Shown: positions 27,435 to 36,569 of the stretch, in pieces | Layout: the number at the start of each line of letters is the position of its first letter | How positions within the stretch are numbered: position 1 is the stretch's first letter | Assembly (NCBI RefSeq): GCF_040536835.1 | Contig: NZ_CP159578.1 | Location: 3,162,001-3,226,000, forward strand | Length of the DNA: 64,000 nucleotides | Direction of reading: 5' to 3' | Source of the DNA: Salinicola endophyticus | GTDB taxonomy: Bacteria > Pseudomonadota > Gammaproteobacteria > Pseudomonadales > Halomonadaceae | Notes under the pieces: generated by a model | What the model saw: only the letters and a program-made list of their open reading frames with translations | What the model was told of the DNA's origin: nothing | Databases searched by the model: none | Translations under genes and position numbers: made by a program

Positions 27435-30019
27435 CACGCGACGCTACCACGCCGGCAGCCGATACCCCGGCGCGCCTGATCGTGATCGGCAACGGCATGG
27501 TCGGCCACTACTGCCTCGAGCAGCTGGTCGCCCGAGACCTTCACCAGCGCTATGCAATCACCGTGTTCGGCGAGGAGCGCCACCGCGCCTACGATCGGGT
27601 GCATCTCTCCGACTACTTCGGCGGCAGCGACGCCGAGTCACTGGCGCTCGGCGACGCCGACTTCTGCGCCCGCCATGGCATCGAGCTGCGGCTGGGCGAG
27701 TGCATCAGCGCGATCGATCGCGAGAGCCGCGAGGTGATCAGCGCCGATCACCGCTACCCCTTCGACCGCCTGATCCTGGCCACCGGCTCCTACCCCTTCG
27801 TGCCGCCGATTCCGACCCCAGCGGAGGACGCCAGTGGCCACGCCCAGCTGGTCTACCGCACCCTCGATGACCTCGACCAGATTCGTGCCGCGGCGGCGTC
27901 GCTGGCACAGCGCGAAGCCCCCCGCGGGGTGGTGGTCGGCGGCGGCCTGCTGGGGCTGGAAGCGGCCAACGCGCTCAAGTCGCTGGGGCTGGAGGCCCAC
28001 GTAGTCGAGTTCGCGCCGCGCCTGATGCCGGTGCAGCTCGATGCCGAGGCCGGCCAGGCGCTGCGGGCGCGTATCGAAGCGCTCGGCGTCGGCGTGCACG
28101 TGGATCGCGCCACCCGCGAGATCGTGGCCGGCGAGGACCACCGCTATCGCATGAACTTCACCGACGGCACCTGGCTGGAGACCGACCTGATCGTGTTCTC
28201 CGCCGGTATCCGCCCGCAGGACCGGCTGGCACGGGAGTGCGGCCTGGCGATCGGCGAACGCGGCGGGGTCGTCATCGACGACACCTGCGTCACCTCCGAC
28301 CCGGCGATCTTCGCCATCGGCGAGTGCGCGCTGTGGAACGGCCGGATCTTCGGCCTGGTCGCCCCCGGCTACACCATGGCACGCACCGTTGCCGGCTGTC
28401 TGGACGATGTCTGTGAAACCTTCAGCGGCGCCGACATGTCGACCAAGCTCAAGCTGCTCGGCGTCGACGTCGGCTCGATCGGCGACGCCCACGCCACCAC
28501 CGAGGGGGCGGTGAGCTATCGCTTCATCGACGAAGCCGGCCACGGCTACCGCCGCCTGGTGGTCTCAGCCGACGGCAAGCGCGCCCTCGGCGCGGTGCTG
28601 GTGGGCGACAACAGCTACTACGACACCCTGCTGCAGTACGTGCAGAACGCCATTCCCCTCCCCGCCGATCCCGCCAGTCTGATCCTGCCCCAGGGCGAGG
28701 GCGCGCCGCTGCTGGGGGCCGATGCGCTGCCCGAGAGCGCCGCCATCTGCTCCTGCCATAACGTGACCAAGGGCGCGGTGTGCCAGGCGGTGGCCCAGGG
28801 CTGCACCGATCTCGCGTCGCTCAAGGCCGAGACCCAGGCGAGCACCGGCTGCGGCGGCTGCACCGCCCTGCTCAAGCAGGTCTTCGACCATGAGCTCGAA
28901 AGCCGCGGCATCGCCGTCGACAAGAGCCTGTGCGAACACTTCGCCTATACCCGTCAGGAGCTCTACGACCTGGTGCGCGTCGAGGGCATCGAGAGCTTCG
29001 AGGCACTGCACACCCGCCACGGCAAGGGGCATCTGGGGTGCGACATCTGCAAACCGGCGGTGGCCTCGATCCTGGCCTCGTGCTGGAATGCGCCGATCGC
29101 CGAGCCATCGTTGATTCCGCTGCAGGACACCAACGACACCTTCATGGCCAACATGCAGAAGAACGGCACCTACTCGGTGGTGCCGCGCATCCCCGGCGGC
29201 GAGATCACCCCGGACAAGCTGATCGCCATCGGTGCGGTGGCCAAGAAGTATGCGCTCTATACCAAGATCACCGGCGGCCAGCGCATCGATCTGTTCGGCG
29301 CCCAGCTCCACGAACTGCCGGAGATATGGCGCGAGCTGATCGAGGCCGGCTTCGAGACCGGTCACGCCTACGGCAAGTCGACACGCACGGTGAAATCCTG
29401 CGTCGGCAGCACCTGGTGCCGCTACGGCGTGCAGGACAGTGTCGCCATGGCGCTGACGATCGAGAATCGCTACAAGGGTCTGCGCTCGCCACACAAGCTC
29501 AAGTTCGCCGTTTCCGGCTGCACCCGCGAATGTGCCGAGGCACAGAGCAAGGACGTCGGGGTGATCGCCACCGAACACGGCTGGAACCTCTACGTCTGCG
29601 GCAACGGCGGCATGCGTCCGCGTCACGCCGAGCTATTCGCCACCGACCTCGACGATGCCACGCTGCTGCGCACTATCGACCGTTTCCTGATGTTCTACAT
29701 CCGCACCGCGGACAAGCTGCAGCGCACCTCGGTATGGCGCGAGAACCTCGACGGCGGCCTCGACTATCTCAAGCAGGTCATCCTGGAAGACAGTCTCGGC
29801 CTGGGCGCCGAGCTGGAGACGCAGATGCAGCAGGTGGTCGACCGCTACGAGTGCGAGTGGGCCGGCGCGCTCAAGGACCCGGAGAAGCTCAAGCGCTTCC
29901 GCACCTTCGTCAACGACCAACGCCCCGACCCCGATATCGTCAGCGTGAACGAGCGTGATCAGCCACGTCCGGCGCGGGCCGAGGAGATCGCTTCGCTGGC
30001 CGTGGAGATGAGCTCATGA
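27431..30019 (+). CDS. nirB: NADH-dependent nitrite reductase large subunit NirB
   Basis: Siroheme nitrite reductase large subunit, 862 residues, the usual family length. Order: FAD site (LIVIGNGMVGHYCL), NAD site (GVVVGGGLLGLEAANAL, about 170), BFD-type [2Fe-2S] domain (CSCHNVTKGAVCQA ... STGCGGC, about 440-480), then nitrite/sulfite reductase ferredoxin-like domains. The [4Fe-4S]-siroheme cysteines lie in KSCVGSTWCRYG (about 656) and FAVSGCTRECAEAQSKDVG (about 696). It reduces nitrite to ammonium with NADH in the cytoplasm. It overlaps its neighbours by 4 nt at each end. Confidence 0.96.
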   Translation: MTRDATTPAADTPARLIVIGNGMVGHYCLEQLVARDLHQRYAITVFGEERHRAYDRVHLSDYFGGSDAESLALGDADFCARHGIELRLGECISAIDRESREVISADHRYPFDRLILATGSYPFVPPIPTPAEDASGHAQLVYRTLDDLDQIRAAAASLAQREAPRGVVVGGGLLGLEAANALKSLGLEAHVVEFAPRLMPVQLDAEAGQALRARIEALGVGVHVDRATREIVAGEDHRYRMNFTDGTWLETDLIVFSAGIRPQDRLARECGLAIGERGGVVIDDTCVTSDPAIFAIGECALWNGRIFGLVAPGYTMARTVAGCLDDVCETFSGADMSTKLKLLGVDVGSIGDAHATTEGAVSYRFIDEAGHGYRRLVVSADGKRALGAVLVGDNSYYDTLLQYVQNAIPLPADPASLILPQGEGAPLLGADALPESAAICSCHNVTKGAVCQAVAQGCTDLASLKAETQASTGCGGCTALLKQVFDHELESRGIAVDKSLCEHFAYTRQELYDLVRVEGIESFEALHTRHGKGHLGCDICKPAVASILASCWNAPIAEPSLIPLQDTNDTFMANMQKNGTYSVVPRIPGGEITPDKLIAIGAVAKKYALYTKITGGQRIDLFGAQLHELPEIWRELIEAGFETGHAYGKSTRTVKSCVGSTWCRYGVQDSVAMALTIENRYKGLRSPHKLKFAVSGCTRECAEAQSKDVGVIATEHGWNLYVCGNGGMRPRHAELFATDLDDATLLRTIDRFLMFYIRTADKLQRTSVWRENLDGGLDYLKQVILEDSLGLGAELETQMQQVVDRYECEWAGALKDPEKLKRFRTFVNDQRPDPDIVSVNERDQPRPARAEEIASLAVEMSS

Positions 30020-30480
30020 GCCCGTCGACCCTGGCGGCTTCGACCGCAGCGCATGCCTCGTCGCCGCACTGTGCGCGCCTCTGCACGCGGGCCGATCTGG
30101 TGGCGCATTCGGGCGTGGTGGCCTGGCACGCGGGCCATCAGATCGCGATTTTCTATCTGCCCGCTCGGCCCGACGCCGCCGACAGTCGTTCCAGGCAGCC
30201 CGAAGACACTGCCGATCGTTCCAGACAGCCCGAAGACGCTGCCGGCGATTGCCTCTACGCCGTCGATAACCGCGACCCCTTCTCGGGGGCCAATGTGATC
30301 GGGCGCGGCATTATCGGCGAGCTGCAAGGTGAGCGAGTGATCGCTTCGCCGCTCTACAAACAGCACTTCCGGCTACGCGACGGGGTCTGTCTGGAGGATC
30401 CCGAACAGCGCCTGCAGACCTGGCCCGTCGCCCTGCGTGGCGATGACGTCGTGCTGCTTGAGGCGCGTGCAGATATCTGA
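30016..30480 (+). CDS. nirD: nitrite reductase small subunit NirD
   Basis: Rieske-like small subunit of NADH nitrite reductase, 154 residues, longer than the usual 105-115. The N-terminal half (HCARLCTRADL, GVVAWHAGHQIAIFYLP) and C-terminal half (DNRDPFSGANVIGRGIIGEL, VIASPLYKQHFRLRDG) are normal. The extra length is an insert at about residues 50-77 with two near-identical copies of RSRQPED. As in other NirD proteins, Rieske ligands are absent. It starts within the nirB stop (ATGA). Confidence 0.94.
   Translation: MSPSTLAASTAAHASSPHCARLCTRADLVAHSGVVAWHAGHQIAIFYLPARPDAADSRSRQPEDTADRSRQPEDAAGDCLYAVDNRDPFSGANVIGRGIIGELQGERVIASPLYKQHFRLRDGVCLEDPEQRLQTWPVALRGDDVVLLEARADI
30187..30246 (+). repeat. 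in-frame 30-bp duplication in nirD
   Basis: Units 30187-30216 and 30217-30246 differ at only a few bases and encode (R)SRQPED(T/A)A repeats inside the NirD insert. With the nasA array it is the second in-frame expansion in the nitrate cluster. Confidence 0.85.
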
Positions 30481-30581
30481 GTGGCGCCGCCGTCGATACC
30501 GCGGCGCGCGATAGCAGTGGTTGGACCCAGCAGTCGATGCTTCCCCTACAACGACAAGTCACAACAAGCGAGGAAAGCCCC

Positions 30582-31394
30582 ATGTCCTATCTCACTCCCC
30601 CCGAGTTCGTCACCAAGATGGTCGACACCGGCGAATCCAAGATCTTCATGTCGACCCGCGATACGGTGATCCGCGCCTACATGGCCGGTGCCATCCTGGC
30701 CCTGGCCGCGGCCTTCGCGATCACCATCACGGTGCAGACCGGCCAGCCGCTGGTGGGCGCGATCCTGTTCCCGGTGGGGTTCGTGATGCTCTATCTCATG
30801 GGCTTCGATCTGCTCACCGGGGTGTTCATGCTGACCCCGCTGGCGCTGCTGGATCGGCGCCAGGGCGTCACCGTCGAGCGGGTGCTGCGCAACTGGGGAT
30901 GGGTCTTCCTGGGCAATCTCGGCGGCGCGCTGACGGTGGCGCTGATGATGGCCTTCATCCTCACCTACGGTTTCTCCATCGGCCCCGGCGCGGTGGGCGA
31001 AAAGATCGCCGGTATCGGTGAGGCACGCACACTGGGCTACGCCCAGTACGGCCTGGCCGGCTGGTTCACCATTTTCGTGCGCGGCATGCTGTGCAACTGG
31101 ATGGTCTCGATGGGCGTGGTCGGCGCGATGATCTCCACCTCGGTGAGCGGCAAGGTGATCGCGATGTGGATGCCGATCATGCTGTTCTTCTACATGGGCT
31201 TCGAGCACTCCATCGTCAACATGTTCCTGTTCCCCTCGGCGATGATCATGGGCGGCGGCTTCTCGGTCATGGACTACATGATCTGGAACGAGATCCCCAC
31301 GGTGCTGGGCAATCTGGCCGGCGGCATCGCCTTCACCGGTCTTACCCTCTACGCCACCCATGTGCGTACCGGCCCCAAGCGCGACCTGATCTGA
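30582..31394 (+). CDS. nirC: formate/nitrite-family transporter NirC
   Basis: FNT-family channel, 270 residues with about six membrane segments forming a pentameric anion channel. Typical positions include STRDTVIRAYMAGAILALAA, the central histidine in YMGFEHSIVNMFLFPSAM (about 205), and a C-terminal segment ending before a basic tail. GAGGAA lies 8 nt before ATG 30582. It is 101 bp after nirD in the same direction. It would move nitrite to avoid accumulation or supply NirBD. Confidence 0.92.
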   Translation: MSYLTPPEFVTKMVDTGESKIFMSTRDTVIRAYMAGAILALAAAFAITITVQTGQPLVGAILFPVGFVMLYLMGFDLLTGVFMLTPLALLDRRQGVTVERVLRNWGWVFLGNLGGALTVALMMAFILTYGFSIGPGAVGEKIAGIGEARTLGYAQYGLAGWFTIFVRGMLCNWMVSMGVVGAMISTSVSGKVIAMWMPIMLFFYMGFEHSIVNMFLFPSAMIMGGGFSVMDYMIWNEIPTVLGNLAGGIAFTGLTLYATHVRTGPKRDLI

Positions 31395-31446
31395 CCAACC
31401 CGCCGCCGGCGACGGCGGCGCACATATCGACCCCAGGAGACACCCC

Positions 31447-31899
31447 ATGGACAAGCTGGAAATGCACCACACGCTGATGGCCGCCAAGGCACGCCAGGGC
31501 CTGAGCTGGGACGACCTGGCCGCGGCCAGCGGCCACTAACCGGTGTGGGTCGCCTCGGCCTGCTACGGCATGAACAGCGCACCGGCCCAGAGCGCGCGCC
31601 GGATCGCCGAGGCCCTGGACCTGAAAGATGAGCTCGCTGACGAGGTGGTGGCGGCACTCGAAGCCTTCCCCACCAAGACCTGGGATCAGGCCGTCCCCCA
31701 GGATCCGCTGATCTACCGGCTCTACGAGATCGTCGGCGTCTACGGGCCGACGCTGAAAGACGTCATTCAGGAGAAGTTCGGCGACGGGATCATGAGCGCC
31801 ATCGACTTCGAGATGGCGGTCGAACGAGAGGAAAATCCCAAGGGAGATCGCGTGGTCGTGACCTTGAACGGCAAGTTCCTGCCCTACAAGAGCTGGTGA
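31447..31899 (+). pseudogene. cynS: cyanase CynS interrupted by an in-frame TAA
   Basis: Cyanate hydratase reading frame with a stop at codon 31 (31537-31539). Before the stop: MDKLEMHHTLMAAKARQGLS, then WDDLAAASGH. After it, in the same frame: PVWVASACYG through the full catalytic domain, with Arg and Glu in YRLYEIVGVYGPTLKD and Ser in GIMSAIDFEM, ending GKFLPYKSW. Related cyanases generally have Ser just before PVWV, so TCA to TAA would be a single C-to-A change. GTG 31543 and ATG 31569 could restart translation but lack good ribosome sites. It is a recent nonsense mutation or a sequencing error. It sits 52 bp after nirC. Confidence 0.88.
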
Positions 31900-31938
31900 G
31901 GCGAGCCCGGCCGGCCGATCAGTGCGCAACCGCCACGC

Positions 31939-32430
31939 TCACGCGGGCCATTCACGCCACATCAGGGTGACCCGCTCGCCGCGGTAGTCGAGCTCTTCCT
32001 GTGCCTGCCAGCCCAGGCGGGCGTAGAGCGCCTGCTGGTCGGGCGTATACAGATAGCAGCCGGGGCAGCCGGACACCCGCGCCTCCTCGGCCACACGCTC
32101 GACCAGCGCCGAGGCGATACCGCGTCCACGCCACGCCGGCGGCACGAACACCGAGGCCAGCCACGGTGTCAGCTCGGGACGCGAGTCCAGATCGCTGGCG
32201 GTGAGGCTGGCCGTGCCCACCGGAATCTCACGCCCCGACACATCGGCGATGGCGACGAACACCGAGGGCACGCCCTGCTCACCGCACTGCCGGCGCAGAT
32301 GATCGTGCCACTGCGGCCAGCTCTCTTCGGGATAGCGCGCCCCCCAGGCGCCGTAGGTCCAGCGCGCCAGCGTATCGAGATGGGGAGAATCCGGGCGCAG
32401 GCGCCGCAGTTCGGGCAGTGGCTGAGACAT
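31939..32430 (-). CDS. GNAT-family N-acetyltransferase
   Basis: Acetyltransferase of 163 residues. The acetyl-CoA loop is VPPAWRGRGIASALVERV (about 107-124), followed by YLYTPDQQALYARLGW typical of GNAT proteins that act on small molecules. ATG 32430 has AGGAG 7 nt upstream. Translation can extend upstream into a truncated repeat element (to 32490), but that is not genuine. It is convergent with cynS. The substrate is unknown. Confidence 0.85.
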   Translation of the reverse strand: MSQPLPELRRLRPDSPHLDTLARWTYGAWGARYPEESWPQWHDHLRRQCGEQGVPSVFVAIADVSGREIPVGTASLTASDLDSRPELTPWLASVFVPPAWRGRGIASALVERVAEEARVSGCPGCYLYTPDQQALYARLGWQAQEELDYRGERVTLMWREWPA

Positions 32431-32463
32431 ACGGGGCTCCTGAGGGCGTGGGATGTCCGACCT

Positions 32464-32505
32464 TAGGCTTTGTACGAAAACTACCTGCACTCGGCAATAC
32501 GGCGT
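32464..32505. mobile_element. truncated MITE-like element end
   Basis: TA followed by GGCTTTGTACGAAAACTACC and about 20 more bases matching one end of copies D and E; the homology stops near 32505, so about 100 bp of the element is missing. It lies between the GNAT gene and the end of the yjdM gene. Confidence 0.75.
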
Positions 32506-32516
32506 CCGGCTTCAGC

Positions 32517-32858
32517 TCATGCCTTCTTGACGAATTCCGACTTGAGCTTCATGGCGCCGATACCATCGATCTTGCAGTCGATATCGTGGTCGCCGTCGAC
32601 CAGGCGGATACTCTTGACCTTGGTGCCCACTTTCACCACCAGCGAGGAGCCCTTGACCTTGAGATCCTTGATCACGGTGACGCTGTCGCCGTCGGCCAGC
32701 GGCGTGCCGTTGGCATCCACGATCGCGGGCGTGTCGCTGGTGCTCTCCTCCTCGGCCTCACCGGACCATTCGTGACCGCACTCGGGGCAGACGTAGAGGC
32801 GCATGTCGGCGTAGGTGTAGATCGAGGCGCACTGCGGGCAGGGGGGCAACTGACTCAT
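32517..32858 (-). CDS. yjdM: zinc-ribbon protein YjdM/PhnA
   Basis: Protein of 113 residues, close to E. coli YjdM (formerly PhnA). It has an N-terminal zinc ribbon CPQC ... CPEC (about 6-30) and a C-terminal SH3-like domain ([43 protein letters not shown]). The ATG at 32858 gives [10 protein letters not shown], matching the family; an ATG 12 nt upstream is possible. A role in phosphonate breakdown was once suggested but the family is functionally unsettled. It is bracketed by a MITE fragment and a full MITE copy. Confidence 0.92.
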   Translation of the reverse strand: MSQLPPCPQCASIYTYADMRLYVCPECGHEWSGEAEEESTSDTPAIVDANGTPLADGDSVTVIKDLKVKGSSLVVKVGTKVKSIRLVDGDHDIDCKIDGIGAMKLKSEFVKKA

Positions 32859-32938
32859 ATCGAGATCCATGGCGATGGCGACGCTCTCATGACATCCAGG
32901 TAGAGGACGTCGAGGTAGGCGTGCACAGGGGCTTTCTA

Positions 32939-33078
32939 GGTGCTGTCTGAAAAGTCGACGAGCGAAGGCCAGGCAAGGCAAAAATCGGCGAAAACGCGGA
33001 GTTTACGCGGTGTAAATGAGCATTTTGAGCCGATTTTTAACGCCGCATGGGCGAGCGCAGTACTTTTCAAACAGTGCC
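32939..33078. mobile_element. MITE-like element copy B, 140 bp
   Basis: The same 140-bp element as copy A in the opposite orientation, with ends GGTGCTGTCTGAAAAGT and its near-complement, flanked by TA (32937-32938 and 33079-33080; CTAG at both junctions). It lies upstream of yjdM and of the amidohydrolase gene. Confidence 0.88.
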
Positions 33079-33213
33079 TAGCGATTGGGGCGCGATTGTA
33101 ATCCCCGCTCACGCCCCTGCCCAGCGCCGCAGGTCGGCAGCGACGCTTTGTCGCGCGGCCGAATCGGTGTCAGCGAGCCGCACGGCGAGGCCTGCCCGGG
33201 TTATGCTGGGCGC

Positions 33214-33244
33214 ACCGGTCACGCGCGACCGGTATCCCTTTTTT
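33214..33244 (+). terminator. terminator-like hairpin in the amidohydrolase 5' region
   Basis: Stem ACCGGTC / GACCGGT with a 6-nt loop, then five bases and six T (33239-33244), 40 nt before the next gene start. It could terminate read-through or act as an attenuator. The T-run is not immediately adjacent, so it is weak. Confidence 0.4.
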
Positions 33245-33283
33245 CGGCGCCTGCCGTGTCGTCACCCGCCCAGAGGAGCCCCT

Positions 33284-34315
33284 ATGCTGACCTTCCATAC
33301 CGCCGATACCCAGCTCCGCCATCCCCGCAGCGAACTTCACGGCGGCCAGCTGGTGACGCCCTTCGAGTGTCCCGAACGGGTGGAGATCATTCTCGCGCGG
33401 ATTCACACGGCGGCCCTGGGCGAGGTACGTGAGCCCGAGCGCCGCGGGCTCGCCGGCGTACTCGAGGTCCATGACGGCGCTTATGTCGAGTTCCTGGAAA
33501 CCCTCTGGGAGAACTGGCAGGCCGAAGGCCACGGCGGCGAGCCGATTCCCAGCATCTGGCCGGCGCGCACGCTGCGCGGCGACCGTATTCCCGAGAATCT
33601 CGAGGGCCGTCTCGGCTACTATGCGCTGGCGGCGGAAACTTCGGTCTGCGCCGGTACCTTCCGCGCCGCGCTGGCGAGCAAGGACATCGCACTGGCCGCC
33701 ACCGACCAGGTGCTCACCCACGGCGGTGGCGCCTTCGGGCTGTGCCGCCCACCCGGCCACCACGCCGCCCGCGATCAGTTCGGCGGCTACTGCTTCTTCA
33801 ACAATGCCGCGATCGCCGCCCAGCACGCCCGTGACCAAGGCGTCGCGCGGGTCGCCATTCTCGATGTCGACTTCCATCACGGCAACGGCACCCAGGAGAT
33901 CTTCTATGACCGAGACGACGTGCTGTTCGCCTCGATCCACGGTGACCCGGCGCTGGAGTTCCCCTACTACCTGGGCTATGCCGAAGAGACCGGCAGCGGC
34001 CGCGGTGAGGGCTGCAATCTCAACTACCCGCTGGCGCCGGGCACCGGCTACCCGCGCTGGCGCCAGGCGCTGGAAGACGCCCTGGCGCGCATTCAGGCAT
34101 TCGGCGCCGAGCTGCTGATCGTCTCCCTGGGGGTCGATACCTTCGCCCAGGACCCGATCAGCTCGTTCACCCTCGCAAGCGGCGACTTCAGCGACTACGG
34201 CGGCCTGCTCAAGCGCGCCGGCCTGCCCACGGTGTTCCTGCTCGAAGGTGGCTATGCGGTGGAGGAGATCGGGGTCAACGTGGTCAATGTGCTGAGCGGC
34301 TTCGACGCCGGCTGA
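33284..34315 (+). CDS. histone deacetylase-like amidohydrolase (acetylpolyamine type)
   Basis: Class II HDAC-fold zinc amidohydrolase, 343 residues, near the size of bacterial acetylpolyamine amidohydrolases. The active site shows RPPGHHAARDQFGGYCFFNN (paired His, about 155), ILDVDFHHGNGTQE (zinc Asp and His, about 192), a later Asp in VSLGVDTFAQDP and the Tyr of LLEGGY. ATG 33284 has AGAGGAG 5 nt upstream. The substrate is probably an acetylated polyamine, inferred from length and N-terminal MLTFHTADTQLRH. It stands alone with its own promoter region. Confidence 0.88.
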   Translation: MLTFHTADTQLRHPRSELHGGQLVTPFECPERVEIILARIHTAALGEVREPERRGLAGVLEVHDGAYVEFLETLWENWQAEGHGGEPIPSIWPARTLRGDRIPENLEGRLGYYALAAETSVCAGTFRAALASKDIALAATDQVLTHGGGAFGLCRPPGHHAARDQFGGYCFFNNAAIAAQHARDQGVARVAILDVDFHHGNGTQEIFYDRDDVLFASIHGDPALEFPYYLGYAEETGSGRGEGCNLNYPLAPGTGYPRWRQALEDALARIQAFGAELLIVSLGVDTFAQDPISSFTLASGDFSDYGGLLKRAGLPTVFLLEGGYAVEEIGVNVVNVLSGFDAG

Positions 34316-34366
34316 TACATCAACCTGAGGAGCCCCATTCAAGGCTGGCGGGCCCCCTTCAGGCAT

Positions 34367-34402
34367 AAAAAAAGCCCGCGCAAGAGGGGGGAATGCGCGG
34401 GC
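34367..34402 (-). terminator. intrinsic terminator of the K+ channel gene
   Basis: On the minus strand an 8-bp stem GCCCGCGC / GCGCGGGC with a 13-nt loop is followed by seven T (plus-strand A-run 34367-34373). It is about 160 nt past the channel stop, and the hairpin may also stop the convergent amidohydrolase transcript. From 34403 to 34560 nothing else is visible except a small CTATTC/GAATAG stem. Confidence 0.75.
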
Positions 34403-34560
34403 GAGGCGGGGTGTTACCTAGGAGATGCGTCTCAGACGCGACTCGAACGACTGCTAATAGGACGACGACTACCGAGTAATTCGCAATCGATGCTCTATTC
34501 AACGAGGAATAGATTAGCACCCTTATATTTCACGCGCAACATAACACCCGCACATCGCGC

Positions 34561-35430
34561 TCATCGCTGCTGAGGCCCCTGGGCCGGGTCCTCTTCTGAA
34601 GGCGGGTCGTCCGCTGGCCGAGCGTCATGTGAAGACCCAGTGGCCGTCTCGGAAGGCACATGCCTGGCCTCCAGCTCCTGGCGATGCGTGCGCAGCTCGG
34701 CGCGCAGCGCCTCGATCTCCGCCTGTAGTTCACTGACCTGTTCGATCATGTGGCGCATCATGCGCCGGTTGGCCTTGTGCTGGCGCGACTCAGATTCGCC
34801 CTGATCCTCGACGAACAGCGAGCTGACATAGGCCGCGAAGCTGCCGAACAGCCCTACCCCGCAGACCATCAGCAGCACCGCAACGACACGCCCCAGGGTG
34901 GTCACCGGATAGTAGTCGCCATAGCCCACGGTGGTCACCGTGACGATCGCCCACCACAGCGCATCCTCGGCGGTGTTGATCGGGCTGTGAGGATCGGGGG
35001 CCTCGACCAGCAGCACCGTCACCGCACTCACCACCACCAGCAATACGGTCGCGGTGGCGACGGAGGCGAGCACCCCTTCGGCACGATTGCGAAACAGCAG
35101 TTGCCAGATCAGCTCCATCGAACGCAGCGCGCGCAGAATGCGCAGCAACTGTACGACCCGCGCCAGGCGCGCGGCCTGGAACCAGCCGGCGGGAATGCAT
35201 GAGAGCAGATCGAGCCAGCCCCAGCGCATGTAGCGCCACTTACTCGGTGCGCGGTAGAAACGCTGGCAGAAATCGATGAAGAAGACGGCGCAGACCACAT
35301 AGTCGAGGTAGCCGATCAGCCGCTCGATCTCCGGCGGCAGATCCAGGAAGGCGGTCGCGAACAGTGCCGCGAGCACGTAGAACGACATGGCCAGCACAAA
35401 GAGCTGGAAGGGAGAGACGTGCTGTTTCAT
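34561..35430 (-). CDS. voltage-gated-type potassium channel
   Basis: Six-membrane-segment ion channel of 289 residues. S1-S4 includes an Arg-rich S4-like helix (ARLARVVQLLRILRALRSM, about 85-103). The pore loop has the K+ selectivity filter TVGYGD (about 168), followed by S6 and a C-terminal predicted coiled coil (about 220-255), probably for tetramer assembly. The tail is acidic and Pro-rich. Kch-like family. It is monocistronic, with its terminator on the far side. Confidence 0.92.
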   Translation of the reverse strand: MKQHVSPFQLFVLAMSFYVLAALFATAFLDLPPEIERLIGYLDYVVCAVFFIDFCQRFYRAPSKWRYMRWGWLDLLSCIPAGWFQAARLARVVQLLRILRALRSMELIWQLLFRNRAEGVLASVATATVLLVVVSAVTVLLVEAPDPHSPINTAEDALWWAIVTVTTVGYGDYYPVTTLGRVVAVLLMVCGVGLFGSFAAYVSSLFVEDQGESESRQHKANRRMMRHMIEQVSELQAEIEALRAELRTHRQELEARHVPSETATGSSHDARPADDPPSEEDPAQGPQQR

Positions 35431-35493
35431 GGATCATCCGCTGACGATAACGATCGGCATGTCAGCGCCGCGAGCGCGTCAGCCGACGCCGAG

Positions 35494-35540
35494 AGGCTCA
35501 CGCCCAAGCCGTGCAGGCTCGCGCCCAAGCCACGCAGGCT
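35494..35540. repeat. 21-bp tandem duplication
   Basis: Units 35494-35514 and 35515-35535 differ at two or three bases, followed by AGGCT starting a third. It lies in the gap between the channel gene promoter and the DUF3581 gene end. Confidence 0.8.
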
Positions 35541-35561
35541 AGATCGGGCCGCGCTCACCCG

Positions 35562-36275
35562 TTAGGCGGAGCAGGGGTTGGCGGCCTTGAGCTGGGTGAA
35601 GTTGGTGACGAAGGTCTCCATCTTCTCCGCATCGTAGGCCTGCAAGCCGCTGATCACCAGCTTCTTGGAGCCGGTACCCACCGCGCGCCCCTGGCAACGC
35701 ATGCGGAACTCGAGCAGCGCCTCGCCGCGCTTGCCCTTGACGTCGAGCTCGGCCCCGGCGAATTCGAGATCGAGATCACAGGGGTCATGGTCTTCGAGGC
35801 TGAAGCCCATGCTGTCGTAGATCACCAGCGGCCGCTGGGGATTGAACATGACGCCCTTGTCTTCGAGCAGCGGCTTCAGATAGTGGGGGAAATTGCGCCC
35901 GGAAAACGCCACGTAACGCCGGGTAAACGTCTCCACCGTGGCCGGGTCGCGCAGCGTCCAGCCCTCACGCTCGACGCGCAGGTACTGCTTGCCGGCGGCG
36001 TCCTCGACGCTCACCGTGCCGGCACCATCCTCGACGAAGTGCAGCGGCACGCGATCGCCGACCATGCCACAGAAGTGGAAGGTCATCCGCTGCGACAGCC
36101 CGTAATGCGACAGCACCAGCGCGAACAGCAGATCGCCGGGCACGCAGAAGCGCCGCGCACAGGGGTCGTGGATCGGATTGTAATCGCCGGCGATTTCGCG
36201 GGCGAACCGGCTGGCCTGCTCTGCAGAGATGCAAAAGTGGCCGGCGTCGGTAGAATGAAACTCGTCGAGAAACAT
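35562..36275 (-). CDS. DUF3581-family protein
   Basis: Protein of 237 residues of the conserved gammaproteobacterial DUF3581 family, function unknown. The segment GDYNPIHDP (about 30) resembles the hot-dog/MaoC dehydratase motif (D-x-N-P-x-H), and the body (VLSHYGLSQRM, VISGLQAYDAEKM) fits a double hot-dog fold, so an acyl-CoA or acyl-ACP ligand is conceivable. The ATG at 36275 is chosen because it begins the conserved region; the frame stays open far upstream without family features. Confidence 0.8.
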   Translation of the reverse strand: MFLDEFHSTDAGHFCISAEQASRFAREIAGDYNPIHDPCARRFCVPGDLLFALVLSHYGLSQRMTFHFCGMVGDRVPLHFVEDGAGTVSVEDAAGKQYLRVEREGWTLRDPATVETFTRRYVAFSGRNFPHYLKPLLEDKGVMFNPQRPLVIYDSMGFSLEDHDPCDLDLEFAGAELDVKGKRGEALLEFRMRCQGRAVGTGSKKLVISGLQAYDAEKMETFVTNFTQLKAANPCSA

Positions 36276-36569
36276 GGGCAATCGACCTACACGTCGAGTG
36301 ACTGGCTCCGGAGCATTGATCAAGACGCGCTTTTTACCACAAGCCATCTCCAAGTTCAGCGCCGCATTAACGTTTTGCGACAAATAATAGCTCAGGGTCC
36401 GTCGAGATTCCCATTGCGACCGCGACATCGTGTCGTTAGCGCAGCAAGAGGCGCCGCAGCGAACGATGTTGGCGAAGGCCTGCAGCGCGCGCCGCGAGGG
36501 CTCTGCGTCCAGACACCCAGCGTCTCGACAGCCCCCAGATTCAACCTCCGAACCCGCCAGGACGCCGCC
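36276..36569. other. 294-bp divergent intergenic region
   Basis: Between the DUF3581 and YchJ-family genes. The frames stay open on both strands but show no family features. No repeat, hairpin with T-run or strong promoter was recognised. Confidence 0.4.
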
